This document shows positions 37,327 through 45,966 of a stretch of DNA of 64,000 nt, piece by piece. A program made the translations under genes and the position numbers. This stretch comes from Lactobacillus panisapium (GTDB taxonomy: Bacteria; Bacillota; Bacilli; Lactobacillales; Lactobacillaceae), in NCBI RefSeq assembly GCF_019469265.1, contig NZ_CP048268.1, positions 120,001 through 184,000 of the forward strand. Reading direction: 5' to 3'. Within the stretch, counting starts at the first letter, position 1. Every line of letters begins with the position of its first letter. The notes under the pieces are model-generated. The model did no database searches. It worked only from the letters and a program-made list of their open reading frames with translations, and was not told where the DNA came from.

Positions 37327-38160
37327 TTAAAATAAACCAATCAAGCAGCCAATTGTAACAATTACGACCATGATAATAATTACTTTAGTGGCGGTTAACT
37401 GCTTACTTGAGACTAGCCACCAGCCTAAAATAACCATGGCTAAAGGAAGCAAACCAGGGAAAATACCGTCGAGAACGGTTTGTAAAGGTTGAAATTTACC
37501 TCCTAAAGGAATTTTGGCAACAGTTTTTAAAACAATCGTGTTAGCTGCCAGTGCACCGACAACCATTACACCTAAAATATTGAATGCATCAGTAATTCTC
37601 TTCGAGTTTTCACCAACGATTGTATCGATTGCACCAACACCAAGGCGATAACCACTATGAAATGCAACGTAGGAAATGGTTGGCCCAATAATGCCATAGG
37701 CGATGATATAAAAGAGTGGTCCGACTGGGCTGCCGCCTTTGGCTAAGCTCATTGCGATTGATAGCAAAATCGGAACAATTATTCCTTGAATAAGCGAATC
37801 TCCAATGCCAGCCAGCGGACCCATCAGAGTGGCCTTAATATTAACTGGCATTTCTTCGGAAACATCATTGCCTAAGGCAATCTGTTCTTCAAGCGAGGCA
37901 ACGATCCCGTTAATGATTTGTCCGGTTTGCGGCTCAGTATTATAAAACATTGAGTGCCGCTCAAGTAACCGGCGCTTTTTGGCAGGATCATTTTGATAAT
38001 ATTTACGGGCAAAGGGTAAATAAGAGTAAGCCCAGGCATGGCCCTGCAGTTTTTCATAACTCATTGAGCTGAGGTGGGTAAAACCCCATCTGTACCAAAT
38101 TTGATTAAGTTCATGCTTTGACAGCAATTTTTGCGGTTCTCGGGTATTTTTAGTAGCCAT
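37327..38160 (-). CDS. PTS mannose-family EIID component
   Basis: 277 aa. KHELNQIWYRWGFTHLSSMS starts the domain and MPVNIKATLMGPLAGIGDSL is the family signature. Several C-terminal hydrophobic segments follow. EIID forms the membrane channel with EIIC. Last gene of the IIA-IIB-IIC-IID operon (39970 to 37327). The sugar is unknown; the mannose family takes mannose, glucosamine, sorbose, fructose and others. Confidence 0.93.
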   Translation of the reverse strand: MATKNTREPQKLLSKHELNQIWYRWGFTHLSSMSYEKLQGHAWAYSYLPFARKYYQNDPAKKRRLLERHSMFYNTEPQTGQIINGIVASLEEQIALGNDVSEEMPVNIKATLMGPLAGIGDSLIQGIIVPILLSIAMSLAKGGSPVGPLFYIIAYGIIGPTISYVAFHSGYRLGVGAIDTIVGENSKRITDAFNILGVMVVGALAANTIVLKTVAKIPLGGKFQPLQTVLDGIFPGLLPLAMVILGWWLVSSKQLTATKVIIIMVVIVTIGCLIGLF

Positions 38161-38177
38161 CCTTGTTCGTCCCTTCT

Positions 38178-39020
38178 TTAAAATAAGTCTTCATCTTCAT
38201 AGGTATCATCCGTATCGACCGCCTCAGGCCCATTATCGGCTGAACTAGCAGCAGGCTGATTGTTTTTGGCTGTAGCGACATAATAAAGGTAAGCTACCAG
38301 CGCAGCAATAAATACAATGGCAATCATACTTAGTTTGGCAAAAGCCAGCAGTACGAAACCGGCAAAAAAGAAGATGAAGTGAGCTTTATTTTTAATAACA
38401 ATACTCATGAGCATTGCGATTCCTAAGGCTGGCAAGACACCGCCCAAAACTTGAATAATGTGCGTAACAATTGCTGGAATGCTGTTGATTAGCCAATTAA
38501 CTAAGCCTTTACCATAGAAAATTGCTAAAAAAACGGGAACAGCACGTAAGAGAAAAGTAGTAATTTGCGGATAAACTAAGTGGTTTAGCACAATCTGGCG
38601 GTCGTCATTGTTATGGGCCGCTTTTTCCGCGCGCGTGTTCCAAAACGAGTAAAGTGCCATTCGGCCATTATAGAAAATTAGACCAAAGGTTTGCCCGATG
38701 AAAATGGCCAGTGTAACGGCAATTGCGGGATTTTTGGTAGTAGCCATGGCTAAGCCAATCCCACCATAGGCTGCGTAGGTTATTTCACTATTAGTTGCGC
38801 CACCTGTTGACAAGTTGGCAATGAAGACAGCTTGGACGGCTAAGCCGCATAGGATACCGTTTTTAACATCCCCAAAAGCGAGCCCAACTAGCAGTCCGGC
38901 TACCAGCGGTCGGCCGACGATGTAAAATCCACCTGACATGCCGAATAGCCATGGCGATTCAATCGCACCAAGGTAACAAAAGATACCAGTCAGTAAAGCT
39001 GGAAAAAACAAATTATTCAT
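38178..39020 (-). CDS. PTS mannose/sorbose-family EIIC component
   Basis: About 280 aa from ATG 39020. A TTG at 39035 sits inside the TTTGGAGG ribosome binding site and is not the start. It has about 7-8 membrane segments with GRPLVAGLLVGLAFGDVKNG, typical of the sorbose-type EIIC. The C terminus ends in an acidic tail (about residues 258-280) that should be cytoplasmic. It is the substrate translocator with EIID. Confidence 0.92.
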   Translation of the reverse strand: MNNLFFPALLTGIFCYLGAIESPWLFGMSGGFYIVGRPLVAGLLVGLAFGDVKNGILCGLAVQAVFIANLSTGGATNSEITYAAYGGIGLAMATTKNPAIAVTLAIFIGQTFGLIFYNGRMALYSFWNTRAEKAAHNNDDRQIVLNHLVYPQITTFLLRAVPVFLAIFYGKGLVNWLINSIPAIVTHIIQVLGGVLPALGIAMLMSIVIKNKAHFIFFFAGFVLLAFAKLSMIAIVFIAALVAYLYYVATAKNNQPAASSADNGPEAVDTDDTYEDEDLF

Positions 39021-39041
39021 AATTATTGCCTCCAAAGATAG

Positions 39042-39536
39042 TTAAGACATTGAATCAAATTTCTTTTTCATGGTTGACCAAGGCTTAATTTCATCATCTG
39101 GTAATAGTTGAAATTGGATTTCAATTCCATGATTAGCAATATCCTCGAAGGCATCGTAATCAGCTTGGTCTAATGCGACTGTTCGCCCTAAAACCTTGGT
39201 TCCTGGTCGGGTATTCATGGGACCAACATTTAGTACTTTGCCAAAATCAATCCCCATGTCTGCAAGCTGTGCAAAAGTTTTAGGGGAATCACTAATTAAG
39301 AAAAATTTTTTCTTTGATGCAATTCCCTTGGCAATTTTATCCCCGGCTTCAGCTACGGTATAAATGCCAACCTTTAATTCGTTAGCTGCAGCCTTTAAAA
39401 CTTTTCGGCGCAATTTATCATGTGCAATATTGTCGCCAACTACCAAAATACCATCGACAGGACGAGCTTTTGTCCATCTAGTCATTGTCTGGCCGTGAAT
39501 AACGCGATCGTCAATTCGTACAACTGAAATACTCAT
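39042..39536 (-). CDS. PTS mannose/sorbose-family EIIB component
   Basis: 164 aa. VVRIDDRVIHGQTMTRWTK holds the phosphorylated His (H14) and DGILVVGDNIAHD the next strand. Normal EIIB length. It takes the phosphate from EIIA and passes it to the sugar during transport. It is 23 nt downstream of EIIA. Confidence 0.94.
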   Translation of the reverse strand: MSISVVRIDDRVIHGQTMTRWTKARPVDGILVVGDNIAHDKLRRKVLKAAANELKVGIYTVAEAGDKIAKGIASKKKFFLISDSPKTFAQLADMGIDFGKVLNVGPMNTRPGTKVLGRTVALDQADYDAFEDIANHGIEIQFQLLPDDEIKPWSTMKKKFDSMS

Positions 39537-39559
39537 TTTTATACTCCTTTTTCAAATAC

Positions 39560-39970
39560 TCAGAATTCAAGTTCATCATCATCTGGTTCATCGTGTGCAA
39601 CGTCAATTCCAGCTTTTCCGGCATTAAGGGCAATTGCTACAGCCTCATCTAAAGTCAATTGCTCAGTTAATTGCGGCACTAATTCAAGTAGCATAGGTAA
39701 ATTCAAGCCACTGACTACCCGAATGGTCTGCGGTCGCATTAAGTAAAGTTTAAAAGCCTCGTTATACGGTGTTCCACCTTTCAGATCAGCTAAAATTAAG
39801 ATGGGCTCTGTTCTTGGTTCTAATAATTTTTTTAGCCGCGTTTGAAACGAACCGATACCATCCTGATCTAGTTCGATAGTCATTAAATGACTAGATTTAC
39901 CCGCAATAAATTCAAAGCTTGATTTGATACCACTTGCTAGGTGACCATGTGAAGTTAATAAGATTTGCAC
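39560..39970 (-). CDS. PTS mannose-family EIIA component
   Basis: 136 aa. LLTSHGHLASGIKSSFEFI gives the phosphorylated His at position 8. ILADLKGGTPYNEA is the second family block. An acidic tail (DEPDDDELEF) ends it. First gene of the operon and divergent from deoC-2 at 40135. Cre-like and ATTATGTAAT-type sites lie between them. Confidence 0.92.
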   Translation of the reverse strand: MQILLTSHGHLASGIKSSFEFIAGKSSHLMTIELDQDGIGSFQTRLKKLLEPRTEPILILADLKGGTPYNEAFKLYLMRPQTIRVVSGLNLPMLLELVPQLTEQLTLDEAVAIALNAGKAGIDVAHDEPDDDELEF

Positions 39971-40020
39971 TGTTATCGCCTCTTTTTTGTAATTACATAA
40001 TCTTTACAACCAACATTATA

Positions 40021-40034
40021 TGTAATCGCTTTCC
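40021..40034 (+). promoter_or_regulatory. cre-like site on the PTS side
   Basis: TGTAATCGCTTTCC matches the cre consensus at 13 of 14 positions. It lies about 51 nt upstream of the EIIA start and suggests CcpA repression of the PTS operon. Confidence 0.5.
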
Positions 40035-40071
40035 ACAAGTCAATTAATATTTTTACACTGTTTTTTAGTTA

Positions 40072-40100
40072 TTGACAACGGTTTCAGTAATAGCTACAAT
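40072..40100 (+). promoter_or_regulatory. deoC-2 promoter with overlapping cre site
   Basis: TTGACA (40072-40077), 17-nt spacer and TACAAT (40095-40100) give a strong sigma-A promoter. A full cre match TGACAACGGTTTCA (40073-40086) overlaps its -35, so CcpA binding should block initiation. Confidence 0.75.
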
Positions 40101-40134
40101 TTAATTATGTAATGACAAAAAGGAGAAAGGAATT

Positions 40135-40842
40135 ATGAAATATACGATTGATGATTTTGCCCAGCTGATTGATCATACGAATCTGCATGCTGATGCAACT
40201 GAAGCAGATATGAAAAAACTTTGTGATGAGGCTAAACAGTACCATTTTAAAATGGTTGCCATTAACCAAGTGCAAGCCAAATTTTGTTCCGCTCAACTTG
40301 CCGGAACGGATATCGATACTGGAGCCGCGATTAGTTTTCCATTGGGCCAAACAACAATTACTTCTAAGGTGGCAGAAACTAAAGATGCATTGGCAAATGG
40401 GGCAAATGAAATTGATTATGTCGTAAATTTGACCCAGGTCAAAGCGCATAATTGGTCATATATTGAGGAAGAAATGACAAAGATGGTAGCAGCTTGTCAC
40501 AACCAGCATGTTCCGTGCAAAGTAATTTTTGAAAATTGCTACTTGACCAAAGACGAGATTAAGCAGTTGGCGCTGATTGCTAAAAAAGTCGAACCGGATT
40601 TTATCAAAACTTCAACTGGGTTTGGTACCTCAGGAGCTAAAGTCGAAGATGTTAAGTTAATGAAAGACACGGTTGGCACAAAAGTTAAGGTTAAGGCAGC
40701 TGGCGGAATTCGGAATACAGATGACTTTTTGGCAATGATTGCGGCTGGTGCGCAAAGAATTGGTACTAGTTCAGGCGTCAAAATTATTGCTGCGTTAAAA
40801 AAGCGGTTTGCTGCGGATAATGTTACTGCAATTGACCTTTAA
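40135..40842 (+). CDS. Deoxyribose-phosphate aldolase paralogue
   Basis: 235 aa. It retains the DERA catalytic set: Lys in [13 protein letters not shown], Lys in VKVKAAGGI and Asp in EIDYVVNL. It differs clearly from the deoC at 19921. It is divergent from a mannose-type PTS and followed by a GntR regulator rather than by nucleoside genes. It may therefore cleave the deoxy-sugar phosphate delivered by that PTS, or a related aldol substrate. AAGGAGAAAGG precedes the start. Function as an aldolase is well supported; the physiological substrate is not. Confidence 0.88.
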   Translation: MKYTIDDFAQLIDHTNLHADATEADMKKLCDEAKQYHFKMVAINQVQAKFCSAQLAGTDIDTGAAISFPLGQTTITSKVAETKDALANGANEIDYVVNLTQVKAHNWSYIEEEMTKMVAACHNQHVPCKVIFENCYLTKDEIKQLALIAKKVEPDFIKTSTGFGTSGAKVEDVKLMKDTVGTKVKVKAAGGIRNTDDFLAMIAAGAQRIGTSSGVKIIAALKKRFAADNVTAIDL

Positions 40843-40956
40843 ATTCGCTAGAAATGGCCGTAGCAAGATAAAAAAACTGCTTTAATACTGGCTTTTTTAA
40901 TGTTATACTATTAATATAATGATATAAAATAAATAAAAAGAAAGCAGTGGGTTTAA

Positions 40957-41676
40957 TTGGCTGAAACAGATCTTCCGAAATATCGCGTAATTGCTAACGA
41001 TCTTTTAAACAAAATTCAGACTGGTGTTTATGCACAAAACACAATCATTCCGCCTGAAGTAGAATTAGCAAGCACTTACCAAGTAAGTCGGCCGACCGTT
41101 CGCCAAGCAATTTCACTTTTAGTTAATCAAGGATATTTGGAACGCCGCCGTAAGCGTGGGACTTTAGTAAAAAAGGTGAAAATTGAACAGGAATTTACGC
41201 ACCTGATTGAAAGCTACAGCGAGGAAATGAGTTCTAAGGGGATTTACCCTAAAACGAACTTACTTTATTTTGGCGAAGAAAAAGCTAATCCAGAAGTGAG
41301 TAAAAACTTACAACTCGAAGTGCAAGAACCAGTTTTTAAGATGGTCCGCTTGCGCTATGCCAATGAGCAACCAACTGTTTTAGTGACAACTTATGTACCT
41401 AAAAAAAGGGTGCCCAAGTTAGCCGACTACGATTTTTCCACGGCTTCATTATATAGCACGTTGGAGAAGTATCAGTTAAAGGTGACGCATGTCATTAGAA
41501 AACTAGAGGTGATGGAAGCAGACGAGACGACTGCCAATCTCTTAAATATTGCGGCTAATAAACCGATTTTTTACTTTCATACTCAAGGACTAACTTCTGA
41601 TGAGCAGCCGATTGAGTATTCAATCGCTGAATATCGCGGTGATATCAATTCTTTTGTGATTGATGTTCAGCGTTAA
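40957..41676 (+). CDS. GntR/HutC-family transcriptional regulator
   Basis: 239 aa from a TTG start (LAETDLPKYR; no ATG is available near the N terminus). The winged helix (IIPPEVELASTYQVSRPTVR, then LERRRKRGTLVK) is GntR type. A UTRA effector domain follows (residues about 95-235, ending QPIEYSIAEYRGD). UTRA regulators sense sugar phosphates. It probably represses the neighbouring PTS and aldolase genes through the repeated ATTATGTAAT sites. Confidence 0.9.
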   Translation: MAETDLPKYRVIANDLLNKIQTGVYAQNTIIPPEVELASTYQVSRPTVRQAISLLVNQGYLERRRKRGTLVKKVKIEQEFTHLIESYSEEMSSKGIYPKTNLLYFGEEKANPEVSKNLQLEVQEPVFKMVRLRYANEQPTVLVTTYVPKKRVPKLADYDFSTASLYSTLEKYQLKVTHVIRKLEVMEADETTANLLNIAANKPIFYFHTQGLTSDEQPIEYSIAEYRGDINSFVIDVQR

Positions 41677-41702
41677 CAGCCATGTTTGCTATTAATTTGC
41701 AG

Positions 41703-41741
41703 AAAACCCCACGATTAGGACAACTAATTATGGGGTTTTTG
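41703..41741 (+). terminator. Terminator after GntR gene
   Basis: AAAACCCCA pairs with TGGGGTTTT, with an inner ATTAG/CTAAT helix, then a T tract. Confidence 0.85.
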
Positions 41742-41863
41742 GGTACCAGAATAATCTGAAAGATGGGCAACTAAAAAACTGATTTACGCGGAATTGCGGA
41801 AATCAGCTCGCAGTTGAAATTCATTAAACTTAAGTTTCACATTATGTCAGGTCAATTGCTCTG

Positions 41864-42592
41864 TCATTTGACTATAATTGAACCTGCAAGTGCTTTGGCT
41901 ACTAAGTTATTTGGTCCAGAAGATTTACGATAAAAATGATGATGATGGTTTTCTTGATGGTACTTAATTAGACCAACACTGGTTTTAAGGTCATAACTTG
42001 TAGTATCGTTTTTATTTTCGATTATGGTTAGTGAGCCTGCTGCAAGTATAAAGCTGCTTTGTCCCTGCAGCTGCTTGATATTAGCTGAACCAGCAGCGAG
42101 ATCAGCCTTCAAATTCATCTTGCAGTTCAAAAGTTTAAGGCTGCCGGCAGAAAGATTAATTTTAGCTGCGCCGTGAACAATTAAGTCAGTTAATTTAGCC
42201 GAACCCGCAAGCAATTCTATGTCTAAATTCTGCATGGTTAGATGAAGTAATGTGACGTCGCCTGCATAAGCCTTAATTTTTGTTTGTAAAAGCTCACAAT
42301 CTAGCGGCAATGTAATATTGATGAGTGCCCGTTTAGTATAAATTAGATTTTTCTTAGCCCGGGGCTTTTTCTCCCGAATTAGTAGCTTTTTTCCAACCAC
42401 AGTAATGTTTACATTTTCGTTAGCCTGACTAGAAATAATAGCCTGATAATTTTTACCACCCTGAATATTAATAGTAAAAGTGTATGTTTCAGCATCTATT
42501 TCACTAAATTGCGGTAAATCAATTTGACGTGAATTTAAGTTTGCGCTGTCGTTTTCTTGTTCAGCGAAAATATGTTTAAAAAAGTTTCCCAT
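41864..42592 (-). CDS. DUF4097-type beta-helix protein
   Basis: 242 aa. After a polar N terminus, residues about 40-230 form the repeating short-strand pattern of DUF4097/adhesin-like beta-solenoids (for example INLSAGSLKLLNCKM, ADLAAGSANIKQL, SFILAAGSLTIIEN). No signal peptide or membrane helix is present, unlike the related protein at 43900, so it may be cytoplasmic or anchored by a partner. It is separated from the other DUF4097 genes by the csn2 remnant and CRISPR array. AAGGGG precedes ATG 42592. Confidence 0.72.
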   Translation of the reverse strand: MGNFFKHIFAEQENDSANLNSRQIDLPQFSEIDAETYTFTINIQGGKNYQAIISSQANENVNITVVGKKLLIREKKPRAKKNLIYTKRALINITLPLDCELLQTKIKAYAGDVTLLHLTMQNLDIELLAGSAKLTDLIVHGAAKINLSAGSLKLLNCKMNLKADLAAGSANIKQLQGQSSFILAAGSLTIIENKNDTTSYDLKTSVGLIKYHQENHHHHFYRKSSGPNNLVAKALAGSIIVK

Positions 42593-42840
42593 AATTAACC
42601 CCTTGTTGTGACTAGTATTTGTGATGAAGTTTTGCTATTTCTTAGCTTTTACTGACATCTTAATTAAAATACTTTTAAAAACTAATGCAATTCTTTTTGC
42701 ATAACTGGCAGTAAAAATTGTTTAAGCGGTTAAATTTGGCAAATAAAATTGATTGCGTTGGAACTACTTCATATTTTTATTTGAAAAAGCTTTTGACATG
42801 GTAGGAACAGGGTATTAATAGCCTAGATAAAGTCGCACAG

Positions 42841-43143
42841 AATAAGATATTTTGCGTTTTTAGCAGCATTATTTGATGGCAGATTTGCCGCTAACAATTA
42901 GCTTTGATGAAGACTAGAAAAAGCTATTCAAAGGGCTGATTTGTATCTAGCTGAGAATATATTGAGTGATCCATATGCTATAATTGAAACGGTTCTATAG
43001 ATTTGCCAAAACTGTAACTTGAAAATAATTATTTTGATAATCAGGAATTAGTACTAATTGAATTCACATCTTCGGATTTTTTGGTTGTTCCCGGGGATGC
43101 CTATTTTTATAGCGTTAATGAAGGTTTAGTCGACTGATATTAA
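42841..43143 (+). pseudogene. csn2: Decayed csn2 (type II-A CRISPR adaptation gene) remnant
   Basis: No open frame survives, but pieces in the three forward frames line up with the C-terminal half of Csn2. They are LMADLPLTISFDED (about 42870-42914), DLYLAENILSDPYAIIETVL (about 42939-42998), and FDNQELVLIEFTSSDFLVVP with GDAYFYSVNEGLVD (about 43036-43134). The last ends in VD-stop-Y-stop, where the family typically has VDWY. Stops and at least two frameshifts break it. Its place directly upstream of the array leader is where csn2 sits in intact type II-A loci. Homology judged by eye. Confidence 0.65.
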
Positions 43144-43175
43144 CTGCTGCATTAAAATTTGATGATAAAGCATCT

Positions 43176-43607
43176 GTTTTAGATGGTTGTTAAATCAGTG
43201 ATGACTAGAACAATAAAAAAATATTTTAAAAATAAAGATTCGTTTTAGATGGTTGTTAAATCAGTGATGACTAGAACTAGGCATTACTACTAAGTCTTAC
43301 GGACAAAGTTTTAGATGGTTGTTAAATCAGTGATGACTAGAACATACTTGCATACATTAATGCAGGTATGCTAGTTTTAGATGGTTGTTAAATCAGTGAT
43401 GACTAGAACTCTCGCTGAGGATTGTCTAATGCATAGCTAGTTTTAGATGGTTGTTAAATCAGTGATGACTAGAACCTAAAAAAGCTGGAGATCTGCAACA
43501 GACTTGTTTTAGATGGTTGTTAAATCAGTGATGACTAGAACAATGGTACAGCCATTTCTGCACCCGCATCGGTTTTAGGTGGTTGTTAGATCAGTGATGA
43601 CTAGAAT
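43176..43607 (+). CRISPR. CRISPR array, 7 repeats / 6 spacers, type II-A style, orphan
   Basis: A 36-bp repeat beginning GTTTTAGATGGTTG and ending GATGACTAGAAC occurs at 43176, 43242, 43308, 43374, 43440 and 43506 without change. A final degenerate copy at 43572-43607 has three substitutions (A to G twice, last C to T). All six spacers are exactly 30 nt. The GTTTTAGA start is typical of type II-A repeats of lactobacilli, and terminal-repeat decay marks the leader-distal end, so transcription runs left to right from the AT-rich leader at 43144-43175. No cas9, cas1, cas2 or tracrRNA was found in the window; only a broken csn2 precedes it. Confidence 0.97.
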
Positions 43608-43788
43608 TAAGAGCAACTGTCAAAAAGTTTTCTTTCAAATTGCCTCTATTATCAAGCTTGAGCATGCTAATTATGGACGTAAATTTTTAGAAAGTGGCGA
43701 ATTCACACTCTTTAGTAGTAATTCAATGGGGTGTTCAACCCATTACTTGCTTAATTATTTAGTTAATTTTGCTAGTTTTACCCAAAAC
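43608..43788 (+). other. Trailer region after the CRISPR array
   Basis: About 180 nt without a convincing gene. An open frame of 75 codons begins inside the last repeat and has no ribosome binding site or recognisable product. I see no anti-repeat that would mark a tracrRNA. Confidence 0.4.
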
Positions 43789-43831
43789 AAAAGCCCTATT
43801 AAATAAAGATTTATTTAATAAGGCTTTTTAA
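43789..43831. terminator. Strong bidirectional terminator
   Basis: AAAAGCC and TATTAAATAA pair with TTATTTAATA and GGCTTTT (one bulge pair between the two helices), with T-rich flanks on both strands. It can end array transcription on + and the DUF4097 operon on -. Confidence 0.85.
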
Positions 43832-43899
43832 TTTTTAAGATTATTGCTTATTAATCAAGTTCTTAGTCCAAAGATGCTAGCTTGTCAGATGATTTGAAC

Positions 43900-44874
43900 C
43901 TAGTTGATTTCGATATCACCGCTTTTACTGATTATTTTGAGTAAAGGGGCGCCGTGATAGATTTTCTTATAATGCTTTCGCTGCTCACGACCCTTAACTT
44001 CGATATCACTGTCGGAAGTAGTTGATAAATCATAACTGATATTAGTCATCTGATATGATTCAAAATCACCATCGTTTAATTTAAAGGTACTATTTCCAAG
44101 GAGTTTTGAATTCTTAATTTCAATATCGCTGTCGTTCAACGAGGCAGTGGTCTTAATTTGGCTACTATTAATTTCTACATCGCCAACATCTAAGTAAAGG
44201 TTGCTGTTTGCTATTCTTGAATTAGCAATCTTTAAATCTCCTGGGCCTATGTGTAAATCAGCGGTTTTGGCTTTAACCTTAGCTAAATTAAAATCACCGT
44301 TGTTAACCCTTAAATCAAGGCTAGCGACATTTAAATTACTCAACGCAAAATTGCCATCAGCACATGTACCAGTAATTGACTTAACCGCGTTTGCGTTTGG
44401 GACGGTAATTGCGACTTCGTAGTTGCCATCATTTTTCTCTTGGGTGTCGTGATCTTCAACGGTTAAGATACCGCTTTTTACACCAGTATTAATCGTCTTA
44501 ATATTTTTGCCGCTAACTTTTACTTGAAAGCTGTTGCCTAATGAAATACGGATGTCTGGTCTGCCAGCCTTAAGCTTGATTTTATCAAAGCTTGCTACAT
44601 TATAAGTTTGACTTTCATGAAATTGTCGCGATGAATCGTCATCATCGTCGTCGTCATCATCTTCATCATCTTCATCATCGTAATCTTCGTCGTCATCGTC
44701 ATAGTCATCATCGTCGTCGTCTTTATGTTGGGTTTTGTGCTGCCAATTAAGAGTATTGAAAATGCCGGTGTGTGTGCGTGCAATATTTTGATCACCGTGA
44801 TTGAGCTTACCGATGAATAATAAAATAAAGCCAATAATTAGGATCGCGCCACTTATTTGAAAAAACTTTTTCAC
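43900..44874 (-). CDS. Membrane-anchored DUF4097 protein with poly-aspartate linker
   Basis: 324 aa. Residues 1-24 form a membrane anchor (GAILIIGFILLFIG). Residues about 52-82 are an almost pure Asp/Glu/Tyr tract, then a DUF4097 beta-solenoid (about residues 90-324) with repeats such as DLHIGPGDLKIANSRI and NLYLDVGDVEINSSQI. The acidic tract probably sits outside the membrane as a flexible, cation-binding spacer. It is the third gene of the PadR-HAAS-DUF4097 operon (start 3 nt after the HAAS gene). Related operons respond to envelope conditions, but no function is proven. Confidence 0.78.
   Translation of the reverse strand: MKKFFQISGAILIIGFILLFIGKLNHGDQNIARTHTGIFNTLNWQHKTQHKDDDDDDYDDDDEDYDDEDDEDDDDDDDDDSSRQFHESQTYNVASFDKIKLKAGRPDIRISLGNSFQVKVSGKNIKTINTGVKSGILTVEDHDTQEKNDGNYEVAITVPNANAVKSITGTCADGNFALSNLNVASLDLRVNNGDFNLAKVKAKTADLHIGPGDLKIANSRIANSNLYLDVGDVEINSSQIKTTASLNDSDIEIKNSKLLGNSTFKLNDGDFESYQMTNISYDLSTTSDSDIEVKGREQRKHYKKIYHGAPLLKIISKSGDIEIN
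44635..44722. repeat. Low-complexity GAT/GAC codon tract (Asp-rich)
   Basis: Inside the DUF4097 gene, the coding strand is nearly all GAT and GAC codons with a few GAA and TAT, giving a run of trinucleotide repeats on the plus strand (ATC/GTC). Such tracts can change length in steps of three bases, so linker length may vary between strains. Confidence 0.8.
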
Positions 44875-44876
44875 GA

Positions 44877-45515
44877 TTAATTCTCCTTCTTCTGGTTAGA
44901 ATTGGTTTGATAATAATTTTTCTTGAAGAACTTTTTCCCCATAAATTGCATCAGTTTGGCACATTCCGCAATCAAAAAGTTGATTACTTTGGCAATAAAT
45001 GGCGAGATGAGAAGAAAACCTCCAAGGCAAATAAGGACAATCCCCAGATAATAGCAGCCAGTTGCCCAGTTGCTGGTAAATAAGAGAGCGATTGACTTAA
45101 AGAAAGTAAAGCCACCGACTATGAATAGGCTTAATAAAACCGTAATAAAGGCAACAAAGATGGCCGCACAAATAGCAATGAATACAAACAAGAACAAAAA
45201 GATGGCCAAAATTAGTGGGATCCCAATCGGGGCAGCGCATAGACCAAGCAGAATATACCAAATAGCCTTTAGATTTGACCGTGGAGCCTTGGCTTTAATT
45301 GGGGAAGTATTATTGTTGGTTGAATAATCAGCTAAAATTTTAATTGCTAATTGTTTAGGAGTTCCAAATTCCTGCTCAATAGTTGACCGTCTAACAAAAT
45401 CGCCATCAAGTAAGTATTCGCGGTAAAACTCAAGGATATCTTGACTTTCTTTTTCTGGCAAATCAGTTAGATTTTGTTCTAACTCAAAGATATAGTCATC
45501 AATTACTTTAGTCAT
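44877..45515 (-). CDS. HAAS-domain (DUF1700) membrane protein
   Basis: 212 aa. The N-terminal cytoplasmic HAAS domain (VIDDYIFELEQNLTDLPEKE, then EFGTPKQLAIKILADY) is followed by about four membrane segments (residues about 80-190) and a Lys-rich tail. Its start overlaps the padR stop by 8 nt, the standard arrangement in which a PadR repressor pairs with a HAAS membrane protein. The downstream DUF4097 protein is probably its partner. Likely role is envelope sensing, by analogy only. Confidence 0.85.
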   Translation of the reverse strand: MTKVIDDYIFELEQNLTDLPEKESQDILEFYREYLLDGDFVRRSTIEQEFGTPKQLAIKILADYSTNNNTSPIKAKAPRSNLKAIWYILLGLCAAPIGIPLILAIFLFLFVFIAICAAIFVAFITVLLSLFIVGGFTFFKSIALLFTSNWATGCYYLGIVLICLGGFLLISPFIAKVINFLIAECAKLMQFMGKKFFKKNYYQTNSNQKKEN

Positions 45516-45822
45516 TTTCTTCTCCCAACACTTGATCTACTTTATTGTTAAAGTCCTGCCACTCATCTTGAATGGTTGCCAATAGTGCTAGACCGTCTTC
45601 AGTAATGTGGTAATAGCGCCGGTTACGGCCCTGAAATGGTTCATCGTGAGTGGTTAAATAATTATTTTTCTTCAATCGGCGCAAAACCGGATAGATTGTC
45701 GATTCGGAGATGTCAAAAACCTTTTGCACGTTTTGCGTTAATGCATATCCGTATAAATCTTCGTGCTTTAAAAAAGCTAAAACCGCACCGTCCAATAAAC
45801 GAGTAGGTATTTGAATAGCCAT
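45508..45822 (-). CDS. PadR-family transcriptional regulator
   Basis: 104 aa, the short PadR type (winged helix plus one dimerisation helix). LLDGAVLAFLKHEDLYGYAL and ISESTIYPVLRRLKKNNYLT are diagnostic. It is first in the operon with the HAAS and DUF4097 genes and should repress its own promoter. The effector is unknown. GAGGGGAG lies just before the start. Confidence 0.92.
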   Translation of the reverse strand: MAIQIPTRLLDGAVLAFLKHEDLYGYALTQNVQKVFDISESTIYPVLRRLKKNNYLTTHDEPFQGRNRRYYHITEDGLALLATIQDEWQDFNNKVDQVLGEEND

Positions 45823-45966
45823 GGCTCCCCTCCCCTAATATTATATGTTATATAGCATTCTAAGTTAGAATCTTCAAATTGACAAGATTAAATTACTTTT
45901 GACGAAAAAAACAGGGCATCAAAGCTCTGCTTTTTCTGAATCATTTTGTGAACAAAAAGTTTGAAT

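Larger units (their letters stand above)
39992..40113. promoter_or_regulatory. Three copies of an ATTATGTAAT-type motif between PTS and deoC-2
   Basis: ATTACATAAT (39992-40001, minus orientation), ATTATATGTAAT (40015-40026) and ATTATGTAAT (40104-40113) are near-identical words spread across the divergent promoter region. They look like binding sites for one regulator, most simply the GntR protein at 40957, acting on both operons. Confidence 0.5.

Noticed and set aside
43608..43788. tracrRNA downstream of the array
   Set aside because: No stretch complementary to the repeat was found by eye in this region.
43579..43806. 75-codon open frame starting in the last CRISPR repeat
   Set aside because: Start codon is within the degenerate repeat, no ribosome binding site, no recognisable product; overlaps the trailing terminator.
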